A DNA stretch of 12,830 bases. It comes from CAYONM01 sp964405325. GTDB lineage: Bacteria > Planctomycetota > UBA11346. Where the stretch lies: assembly GCA_964405325.1 (NCBI GenBank), contig CAYONM010000106.1, forward strand, positions 1 to 12,830, given 5' to 3'. The translations under genes and the position numbers were made by a program. The notes below the pieces were generated by a model, which saw only the letters and a program-made list of their open reading frames with translations, made no database searches and had not been told where the DNA came from. This document shows positions 1-5,979 of this stretch, piece after piece; position 1 is the stretch's first letter; each line of letters opens with the position of its first letter.

Positions 1-47
1 AACCATCCTCGATCTCTGCTGTGTCTCTGTGGTCGACTGTGATAGGC

Positions 48-54
48 GAAGGGG
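48..54 (+). promoter_or_regulatory. Ribosome-binding site deciding the start of the pentapeptide-repeat gene
   Basis: The purine run GAAGGGG ends 8 nt before the ATG at 63. An in-frame GTG at 21 would lie upstream of this site and has no comparable Shine-Dalgarno sequence, so the ATG at 63 is preferred. Confidence 0.65.
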
Positions 55-62
55 ATCATGTC

Positions 63-1895
63 ATGAGCACTTGCGCGCACATTTACGGCGATGATCCCGA
101 CCGGCGCTGTCCGCATCAGGCTACGCCCGGCAACACCCGCTGCATCTGGCACAACCAGACCATCAAGAAATCCGATCTGTATGTCGCGCTGCTGTTGGAG
201 CAGGCCATCGACCTGATCGGAACCGATCTGAGCGATTTCCAACTGGCCGGCCTGCAGTGGCCAGCAGCAGCTCTGGCTGAAAAATGCCTGGCTGGTGCCA
301 ATCTGCGCGACGCGCACCTGCCAGGAGCCAATCTCCATCGGACCGACCTGCACAATGCGGTGCTGCGTCGCGCCAATCTGTCCCGCGCCAATCTGCAGGA
401 TGCCAACCTCTCCGAAGCCGATCTCCGGATGGCCAATCTGCATGGAGCCGATCTCCGCGGCGCTGTCCTACAACGAGCACAATTGGACGACAGCATCCTG
501 ATCGGTGCCGATTTGCGCGACGCCGACCTGGAAGGCGCCACGCTCCAGAATTTTGTCTGGAATCGGCGCACCCGTTTCGCTGGCGTGCGCGGCCTGGACG
601 CTGACCTGGACTTTGGCGAGGGCGACGCCACCCAATTGTTCGCCGCTCCCATGGCCATGGCCGATCATCTGGGACTCAGTGCCAGTGCCGCCGACTTCTA
701 CGATCCGGAATTGGATCGCACCCACGTCTACCGCATCGGCGAAAAATCGAAAACACCCCAGCAGGCACCGCCCGCACCCGATGAAACCATGCAGGCCGTG
801 CCTGAAGGGCTTGCTGCTGGCGCCAAAGCCGCTCCCCACCCGATCCGACGCCCCAACCGCACCTGGTTCGGCCTGCTGGCCGCCAGTCTGATGGCGACCT
901 TGATGGCCTGTGGTTTCGGGGTCTGGGCTTACACGCAGATGCTGGATCTGAAACAAGATTTGCTGACCGAACGCCGCCGCGGATCTGAGCAAGGCCCAAC
1001 CGAGATCGATGACAGCGCCTGGCGCGAACGCCTAACGGAAAAAAACTCCCAAGTCCAGAGTCTGATGGAGGAAATCGCCAACCTGCGACAGGTCATGGAA
1101 CAACGGGAACTCGCCCACAAGGAATTGCACACCGCACGTCAGGAGCAGCAACTCACCATCGCCAGGCTCCGCACCCGCGAGGACGAAGCCGCCGCCATGC
1201 GCTTGGTCCACAAGGAACTGAAACGCGAACACCTGGCCCTGCTCAATACCAACCAACGCCTGCACGATACCGCCCGTATCCTCCGTCAGGGTCTGGACCA
1301 ACTCCAGGAACAACGTGATGAATTGGCGGTCTTCAAACAAAACCACCTTACCGACTACTACAATTACAACCGCCTGCAGGGTGAAGTGGATGAATTCCGC
1401 CAACAAAACCAGAAACTTACTAGTAAGAACAAGAGTTTGCAACTGGTCAACGACTCGCTCCAGCAAAACTTGCGGGAAGCTGAGCAGAGCCTGAAAACCT
1501 TCCTTGCCCATATTGAAGGCTCGCGCCTGAAGGAATTCCTGCACTCAGACAACGCCGAGGAGCCGTTGATCCCCATCACGCTGAACAAACCCATGGTCTT
1601 CGGCGGTGAATACCTGGTGACCCTGCGCGTCGAGCCCGGTGAACGCGACAACCAGGTGCGCACCAGCCTGGTGGTGCAACGGCCCGCCAACAAACAACTG
1701 CCGGACATCAACCTGCTGTTGTATGACAGCAACGGCCGGCCACTGCGTTCGGTCAGCTACAGTTTCCCGGCAGGCAACGGCAACACCCCCTTTGCCGCGA
1801 CCCAGACCACCCTGAGCTGCCCGCGCTTCCCCACCGCGTTACGACTGCTGGTCAATCCAGGCCTCGATCCGAGCCTGGTGGCCCGACGGGAATAG
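63..1895 (+). CDS. Membrane-anchored pentapeptide-repeat / coiled-coil protein
   Basis: A 610-residue protein of unknown function with five regions. Residues 1-31 hold C4, H6, C16, H18, C27 and H30, a possible small zinc-binding motif. Residues about 54-163 are pentapeptide repeats of the A(D/N)Lxx type (for example ANLSRANLQDANLSEADLR), expected to fold as a right-handed beta-helix. Residues 165-265 are a variable, Pro/Ala-rich linker. Residues 268-290 form one hydrophobic helix preceded by RRPNR, so by the positive-inside rule the N-terminal half should be cytoplasmic. Residues about 293-490 are charged, Gln/Glu/Leu-rich and strongly coiled-coil-like. The last 110 residues look beta-rich. 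The protein would therefore span the inner membrane with its coiled coil outside. An exported-protein gene follows 122 bp downstream on the same strand, so co-transcription is plausible. The domain assignments are clear; the function is not, and a scaffolding or signalling role is only a guess. Confidence 0.85.
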   Translation: MSTCAHIYGDDPDRRCPHQATPGNTRCIWHNQTIKKSDLYVALLLEQAIDLIGTDLSDFQLAGLQWPAAALAEKCLAGANLRDAHLPGANLHRTDLHNAVLRRANLSRANLQDANLSEADLRMANLHGADLRGAVLQRAQLDDSILIGADLRDADLEGATLQNFVWNRRTRFAGVRGLDADLDFGEGDATQLFAAPMAMADHLGLSASAADFYDPELDRTHVYRIGEKSKTPQQAPPAPDETMQAVPEGLAAGAKAAPHPIRRPNRTWFGLLAASLMATLMACGFGVWAYTQMLDLKQDLLTERRRGSEQGPTEIDDSAWRERLTEKNSQVQSLMEEIANLRQVMEQRELAHKELHTARQEQQLTIARLRTREDEAAAMRLVHKELKREHLALLNTNQRLHDTARILRQGLDQLQEQRDELAVFKQNHLTDYYNYNRLQGEVDEFRQQNQKLTSKNKSLQLVNDSLQQNLREAEQSLKTFLAHIEGSRLKEFLHSDNAEEPLIPITLNKPMVFGGEYLVTLRVEPGERDNQVRTSLVVQRPANKQLPDINLLLYDSNGRPLRSVSYSFPAGNGNTPFAATQTTLSCPRFPTALRLLVNPGLDPSLVARRE

Positions 1896-1967
1896 GTTTC
1901 GCTTACAACGTTCGCGCAGCAAACGAGGTCCGACCGAGGCCGTGGGGGTGTGCGACGGATGTCGCGA

Positions 1968-1982
1968 GGGGGCAACGCCCCC
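1968..1982. repeat. Short GC hairpin between the two envelope genes
   Basis: GGGGGC and GCCCCC form a perfect 6-bp stem around the loop AAC, 73 bp after the first gene's stop and 36 bp before the next start. No T-run follows, so it is not a standard intrinsic terminator. The surrounding sequence (GAGGGGGCAACGCC, then GGGACCC) resembles the small hairpin inside the 151-bp repeats at 5594-5611 (GAGGGGCAAGCC, then GGACCCC), which suggests a dispersed palindromic family. Confidence 0.5.
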
Positions 1983-2003
1983 CCTGAGGGACCCATCATA
2001 CCT

Positions 2004-2009
2004 GAAGGG
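2004..2009 (+). promoter_or_regulatory. Ribosome-binding site supporting a TTG start
   Basis: GAAGGG lies 8 nt before the TTG at 2018, the same sequence and spacing as for the gene upstream. Starting at this TTG gives a complete signal peptide with a basic n-region. The next in-frame candidate, GTG at 2060, would lose the basic residues. Confidence 0.55.
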
Positions 2010-2017
2010 CACACCAT

Positions 2018-3076
2018 TTGTCGGTTGGCAGTCAGCGCCGGGGTCGCAGACTCGCCAGCGTGAACACGCTGATCGCTCCTCTGATCCTGCTCTCATTATC
2101 CGGCCCGCTACTGGCAATGGACCTGGAAGACATCCCGACCACGCACAAACCCTTGGTTTTCGATGAACGGGAAACCAAAGCCATGCAGCATATGGAAGAG
2201 TTCGAAACGCTGATCCAGGATATCCGCCTTCTTCCAGCCACTGAGCGACCAACCGCCTGGCAGGCCATGGGCCGTGATCTTGAAAAACTCGTCCGCCGCT
2301 GCACCGGCACCACGCTGCAAAACAAAGCCTGGTATCTGATGGCACAATGGCATTTGGAGCATGGTGATGGCGCTACCGCAGCCATGCCCTTTCTCACCCG
2401 TATCCGCAATTCCGAATACCCGGCTTACGGTAATGCCGCGCGTGCTCTGGAGGTTTACGTCCAGCTGGAACAGGGTGACATCAAGCAAGCGCGACTGATC
2501 GCCGAACAAGTCAGCTCAGATATCCCGGAATTCAGCAATCTGCTGGTCCTGGTCTCCTTTTACGAACGCATCGGACAAGCGGCACCACGCACCGCCGGGC
2601 GCGGCATCGCCAGTGGTCGCACCGATCCGGCCGAATCGCCCACGCCCTGGCTGCTGTATTGCTTCTGCAACCTGGAAAGCAAGACCGATCGTTTGCTGGT
2701 CCGCCATCTGGCCAACATGCTCAACAGTGATGATCCGGAACAAGACGCCCTGATCAAACTGGTCCTGGTGAGTTTCAGTGCCAATCCGTTGGCCGTACTG
2801 GGGCATTTCCGCGATTTACCGAGCCATGCCCAGCACGAACTGCTGTGGGCCAATCCAGGCAGCGGTGGCGACGCCGAAGCATGGCGCAGCAGTTGGGGAT
2901 TACCGAAAACTCCCCTTAGCGTTTTGCTGGGACCAGATCGACGCATCCTGGCCATTGAACCGGGTGCCAAGGAACTGGGCATCCTGTTGGGGCGCGAGAT
3001 CTCCGAACCGGAGGCCGAGACACCCGATCAGAAAAATCCGATTCGCGGTCGCGGCAAACGCTTCAATTGGCGTTAG
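2018..3076 (+). CDS. Secreted helical-repeat protein with a degenerate thioredoxin-like C-terminus
   Basis: A 352-residue protein read from TTG. Residues 1-33 look like a signal peptide: a basic start (QRRGRR), a hydrophobic core, and an LLA ending ahead of MD. Residues about 100-200 are helical and TPR-like, with alternating Ala/Leu/Tyr positions (AWYLMAQWHLEHGDGATAAM and onwards), although no canonical TPR consensus is complete. Residues about 243-335 follow the order of a thioredoxin fold: a hydrophobic strand (LVLVSFSAN), a helix, a second strand, a helix, then KTP in the cis-proline position before LSVLLGPDRRILAI, as in TlpA-like proteins. The catalytic CxxC is absent; SFSANP stands where WCxxC would be. 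The tail is basic (RGRGKRFNWR). The position after the coiled-coil membrane gene suggests a shared envelope role. The fold call is inference; the family was not recognised. Confidence 0.75.
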   Translation: MSVGSQRRGRRLASVNTLIAPLILLSLSGPLLAMDLEDIPTTHKPLVFDERETKAMQHMEEFETLIQDIRLLPATERPTAWQAMGRDLEKLVRRCTGTTLQNKAWYLMAQWHLEHGDGATAAMPFLTRIRNSEYPAYGNAARALEVYVQLEQGDIKQARLIAEQVSSDIPEFSNLLVLVSFYERIGQAAPRTAGRGIASGRTDPAESPTPWLLYCFCNLESKTDRLLVRHLANMLNSDDPEQDALIKLVLVSFSANPLAVLGHFRDLPSHAQHELLWANPGSGGDAEAWRSSWGLPKTPLSVLLGPDRRILAIEPGAKELGILLGREISEPEAETPDQKNPIRGRGKRFNWR

Positions 3077-3365
3077 GCTGCCTTCGGCGGGCTGTCACCG
3101 GTCGTTCCGTCAGCAATTCCATAGCCAGACCGTCGCGCGAACGCGCACAGTCAGTCCCAGGTGTGACCATGGCATGATGTATCCGAGCGGCTACTGAACG
3201 GGCCTTCTCCGGTGCAAGCCCCTTGGGGCAGCCGGTTCTTCAGGACCTGTTACCCGGGCAGCAAACAATCCCTGGGAACCCGATCCCCGTATTTTTATAC
3301 CCCAACGGGCTTTCGTCGGGAAAGGTTCAGGCACATCACGCTGCGGTTACACCCGTCAGTCGGGT
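3077..3365. other. Intergenic spacer between convergent genes, rich in hairpins
   Basis: These 289 bp separate two convergent stop codons and hold no convincing gene. Four inverted repeats lie in a row: CCGG..GCCCCTTGGGGC..CCGG at 3209-3235; an imperfect 10-bp pair at 3249-3258 and 3270-3279; CCCAACG with CGTCGGG at 3301-3320; and ACCCG TCAGT CGGGT at 3351-3365, which abuts the stop codon of the minus-strand NPCBM gene. None has a proper T-run, so they are weak candidates for termination. The series could equally be a structured RNA or decayed repeats. No riboswitch or known ncRNA consensus was recognised. Confidence 0.45.
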
Positions 3366-4499
3366 CTATTTCCGGATCAGACGCGCATCGGCAAACACCA
3401 CGTGATCGCCGATATCGTAGCGTTCCCCCATTTCGACCACGACCTGCAGTCGTTTGCCGCCATCACAGGCGATATCGACTCGTCGCACCGCATCACCGCC
3501 ACGAATGCGTGCCTGCCAGACCTCGGCATCATCGATACGGATACGCACGATGCAATCACCTTCAAAGCCCAACGCATCGGCAATTCCGACAGCCGATTGA
3601 AAACGGATGAACGCGCCATCGATCGGCCACACCAGACTGGCTTCACTATGGATGGTGACACCGTGCCGGTAACGTTGCCCCCCCAGAATGATGGGGGAAC
3701 CATCGATCAAACGGTCCCGTGCATGCGGCCACACCACGCCGAAGGCACCGTTTTCCGTCACCGACACCGGATCGATGGCACTCAACATGGTGGTGGCACC
3801 ACCCCGCACCCGGAGACGTGGCAAGACCAACGACGCATCCAATTCCGCTTTGGGCAACGAGGCCAAACGCCAAGGCATGACCGGTGCCAACAACACTGGC
3901 GGTAATTGCGGATCATGCACACATTCCAAATACAGACCCGACACCGGCTCATCAGCACCATGCAAAACCACCAGTCGCAAGCCATCCGTCGGAACTTGCA
4001 GGGGCTCATCATCCAAATCACTGCGGACGCGAAGATGCTGTTCCTGGACAGCCAACAATTCGCCCACCAGTTGTTGGCCATTTTCCCATTCGATCAGATC
4101 GGTTGATCCCAGATCTCGTTTCGCCAACACCGCGCTGCGTATCCCCCACGCCCGAATCTGCCGTAGAGGAAGGCGCATGGCGCCAAACGGCCCTTGTACT
4201 TGCAAATGGCCTCCATCAGCAGCTGCCTGCCAACGTTCCACCGGCAGATAACTGCCGCTGCGCAGTAAAATCCCCTGACTGGCAATGGCGAGCTCTGGCT
4301 GCTGCCATGCCGCCTGATCGCTGGTCGACAGCCAATCACAACGGGCCAGGGGCACCCGCCGACCGGCAATCTGAACGGCAGCCTCCTTGTCGATCAGCAA
4401 GCAATCGCCCCGCAGCACGTCACCGAGAAGAGGAGCAAGTTCGGCTGCGGACAGGGCATTCAGACCGAGCAACAGCACAAGCAGACGATGAATACGCAT
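3366..4499 (-). CDS. Secreted NPCBM-domain protein
   Basis: A 377-residue protein from ATG at 4499; a TTG two codons upstream at 4505 is possible, and neither has a good Shine-Dalgarno. Residues 1-19 are a signal peptide (MRIHRLLVLLLGLNALSAA). The middle (about 30-180) contains stretches of the type GxxLxGxLL.....L.V, as often precede NPCBM domains in planctomycete proteins. Residues about 262-377 match NPCBM (novel putative carbohydrate-binding module): a start near LGGQRYRHGVTIHS, a central FQSAVGIAD, a glycine-bounded strand, and an end in GDHVVFADARL. NPCBM usually binds glycans at the N-terminus of glycosidases; here it is C-terminal with no catalytic domain, so the protein may be a binding or structural protein in the periplasm or on the surface. 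An intrinsic terminator upstream separates it from the H1-like gene. Confidence 0.85.
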   Translation of the reverse strand: MRIHRLLVLLLGLNALSAAELAPLLGDVLRGDCLLIDKEAAVQIAGRRVPLARCDWLSTSDQAAWQQPELAIASQGILLRSGSYLPVERWQAAADGGHLQVQGPFGAMRLPLRQIRAWGIRSAVLAKRDLGSTDLIEWENGQQLVGELLAVQEQHLRVRSDLDDEPLQVPTDGLRLVVLHGADEPVSGLYLECVHDPQLPPVLLAPVMPWRLASLPKAELDASLVLPRLRVRGGATTMLSAIDPVSVTENGAFGVVWPHARDRLIDGSPIILGGQRYRHGVTIHSEASLVWPIDGAFIRFQSAVGIADALGFEGDCIVRIRIDDAEVWQARIRGGDAVRRVDIACDGGKRLQVVVEMGERYDIGDHVVFADARLIRK

Positions 4500-4592
4500 A
4501 GCCAAACGCTACCGGCGGGCCGATACCGACACAAGCGAGGAGACAAAGCATCTTCCATGATGGACCGGTTACACCCGAACCCCATCGGCCAT

Positions 4593-4627
4593 AAAAAAAC
4601 CACCGACGCCAGAGGCGCCGGTGGTTT
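4593..4627 (-). terminator. Intrinsic terminator of the H1-like gene
   Basis: Read on the minus strand, AAACCACCGGCGCC pairs with GGCGTCGGTGGTTT around the loop TCT, with a single G-T wobble, and the stem runs into seven T. It begins 27 bp after the stop codon of the H1-like gene. It should end that transcript before the NPCBM gene, which then needs its own promoter in 4500-4592, where I see none that is clear. Confidence 0.9.
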
Positions 4628-4653
4628 GTAGTCGGGGTTCGCGAGCGAAAAGA

Positions 4654-5169
4654 TCAGGCGTTTTTGCGAGGACGACCGGGACCGCGACGGCCGGGGGCCT
4701 TGGCAGTCGTCGTCTTTTTGGCCGCCGTCTTGGTTACGGTCTTCTTGTTCTTGGATCCGGGTGGACGGCCAGGGCCGCGACGACCGGGCTTGGGACCAGG
4801 TTTCTTGGCGGCAGTGGCCTTGACGGTCGCCGTCTTGGCCACGGTCTTCTTGTTCTTGGATCCGGGCGGACGACCGGGACCACGACGGCCAGGCTTAGGA
4901 CCAGGCTTTTTGGCAGCAGGCTTGGCAGCAGGCTTGGCAGCAGGCTTGGTCGTCTGCTTCTGGGATTTCAGAGCGGCTTTGGCAGCAGCCAGCTGCTCGC
5001 GCAGTTTGGCCGCTTGGCTCTGAGCCTTTTCGACCGCAGCCTTGGTCTTGGCTTTGGCAGCTTCTACCTGCTTCTTGCCGTTAGCACGGGCGGTGGTGAG
5101 TTTGGCCTTGGCGGCGTCCAACGACTTTTGCAGTCGGGCTACCTTGGCTTCGGCTGTGGAAACACTCAT
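4654..5169 (-). CDS. Histone H1-like nucleoid protein with AT-hook motifs
   Basis: A 171-residue, very basic protein. Residues about 3-70 are Ala/Lys/Gln-rich with heptad spacing and probably form a coiled coil for self-association. Residues 75-87 are a PAAK repeat linker of the histone H1 C-tail type. Residues 88-170 carry three AT-hook motifs: GRPPGSKNKK at 99-108, the same at 134-143, and RRGPGRPRK at 161-169. The core GRP flanked by basic residues inserts in the minor groove of AT-rich DNA. Similar lysine/alanine tails occur in bacterial H1-like proteins such as AlgP. The start is supported by AAGGGGG at 5176-5182, 6 nt before ATG. The gene is monocistronic, with its own terminator at 4593-4627. 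Likely a DNA-compacting or regulatory architectural protein; its targets are unknown. Confidence 0.85.
   Translation of the reverse strand: MSVSTAEAKVARLQKSLDAAKAKLTTARANGKKQVEAAKAKTKAAVEKAQSQAAKLREQLAAAKAALKSQKQTTKPAAKPAAKPAAKKPGPKPGRRGPGRPPGSKNKKTVAKTATVKATAAKKPGPKPGRRGPGRPPGSKNKKTVTKTAAKKTTTAKAPGRRGPGRPRKNA
4735..4911 (-). repeat. Tandem 35-codon repeat within the H1-like gene
   Basis: The first 24 codons of two successive 35-codon units (protein residues 87-110 and 122-145) encode identical peptides, starting KKPGPKPGRRGPGRP. The DNA of the two copies is offset by 105 bp and differs at synonymous positions, so the duplication is not recent. The remaining 11 codons of each unit diverge. 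It explains the two nearly identical AT-hooks. Confidence 0.8.
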
Positions 5170-5182
5170 TTTTGTCCCCCTT

Positions 5183-5523
5183 ATTTTGGGTTCTGGGTGG
5201 GATGAAGGTTTTGCCGGGATGACGAGTGGGTCCTGAATTACACAAACAGGATCTGTGGTTTTTGTCGACGCGAAACCAAATGTAAAGAATAAAGCTGGAG
5301 AAACACACCAGTTTGCTGAATCAATGGTGCATACACCACCATTTTGGGGTTGGTCAACCCTGATTTCGACAGCTCAGATGCCATGAATCGGATTTGGAAC
5401 CTAGATTCGACTGTCTCCAACGCACCGTTTGGCGGCACATGAAAAGCCAATCTCACTTCTGACAGCCCCATTGGCAAGGTCTGATATCAGTCCGATTCGG
5501 CAGAATCCACCTCGTCCGGCGGT
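5183..5523. other. Upstream region of the H1-like gene, no gene seen
   Basis: About 340 bp that look less GC-rich than their surroundings. On the minus strand a possible -10 element TGTAAT lies at 5237-5242, with TG one base upstream, but no well-spaced -35 was found, so the promoter is only tentative. A 79-codon reading frame on the minus strand (5238-5477) has no ribosome-binding site and no recognisable protein pattern. Confidence 0.4.
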
Positions 5524-5674
5524 ACAAACCGGGCGCCGCCCGGAGCCCACGGGCTCGATCATAGCGGGCTACGCCCGGTTTTGACTCTTACATCGAGGGG
5601 CAAGCCCCTCGGACCCCGAAGCTGAGCCCGCAAAAAACAACCTTTTCTACTCGAAGTTTTTGCGGGCTCAGCTT
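5524..5674. repeat. Palindromic 151-bp repeat, copy 1
   Basis: First of two directly abutting, base-for-base identical 151-bp units. Each contains three inverted repeats in order. The first has 10-bp arms AAACCGGGCG / CGCCCGGTTT (5526-5535 and 5572-5581), enclosing two smaller hairpins (GAGCC..GGCTC and TAGC..GCTA), so the segment could fold as a three-way junction. The second is CGAGGGGC AA GCCCCTCG (5594-5611). The third has perfect 18-bp arms AAGCTGAGCCCGCAAAAA and its complement (5619-5636 and 5657-5674) around a 20-nt loop. No reading frame of note runs through it. Confidence 0.95.
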
Positions 5675-5825
5675 ACAAACCGGGCGCCGCCCGGAGCCCA
5701 CGGGCTCGATCATAGCGGGCTACGCCCGGTTTTGACTCTTACATCGAGGGGCAAGCCCCTCGGACCCCGAAGCTGAGCCCGCAAAAAACAACCTTTTCTA
5801 CTCGAAGTTTTTGCGGGCTCAGCTT
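5675..5825. repeat. Palindromic 151-bp repeat, copy 2
   Basis: Identical to copy 1, with no spacer between them. The matching ends exactly with the last base of the 18-bp palindrome arm: AGCTT is followed by ACAAAC after copy 1 and by CTAAAC after copy 2. In this copy the long arms lie at 5770-5787 and 5808-5825 and the short GC hairpin at 5745-5762. Confidence 0.95.
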
Positions 5826-5979
5826 CTAAACGCAATACCGGAAGACGATTCGCCTCCCGGTATCAGATGCCCACGACCTCGTTAATCCCCCTTGTCAGGT
5901 ACCGCTGTCCGCTTTCGATACGCCGTCACCAGTCAACAGCAATCGCTCGTTGGGCAATGGATCTGACGCAAAGAACAAT
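5826..5979. other. Downstream region of dsbD with an imperfect hairpin
   Basis: These 154 bp follow the minus-strand dsbD stop. ATACCGG (5835-5841) pairs with CCGGTAT (5857-5863), and the pairing extends inward with two A-C mismatches to a loop ATT. On the minus strand it is followed by TGCGTTT, a weak terminator at best. Nothing else was recognised. Confidence 0.4.

Noticed and set aside
3200..3280. Cobalamin or c-di-GMP riboswitch
   Set aside because: GGTGCAAGCCCC and GGGGCAGCC vaguely recall such elements, but the conserved B12 box and GEMM core are missing and the site lies after, not before, a gene.
4621..5205. 194-codon plus-strand frame, Gly/Leu-rich, opposite the H1-like gene
   Set aside because: It is the complement of the Lys/Ala/Pro repeats; the repetitive Gly-Leu pattern is a by-product, and it overlaps the H1 terminator.
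5238..5477. 79-codon minus-strand ORF upstream of the H1-like gene
   Set aside because: TTG start, no ribosome-binding site, no recognisable protein pattern, and it occupies the likely promoter region.
5619..5674. Intrinsic terminator in the 18-bp palindrome
   Set aside because: The T-run is inside the stem next to the loop rather than after the GC stem on either strand.
5524..5825. CRISPR array or integron attC sites
   Set aside because: The repeats are 151 bp with no spacers, and no RYYYAAC/GTTRRRY core pair or integrase gene is present.
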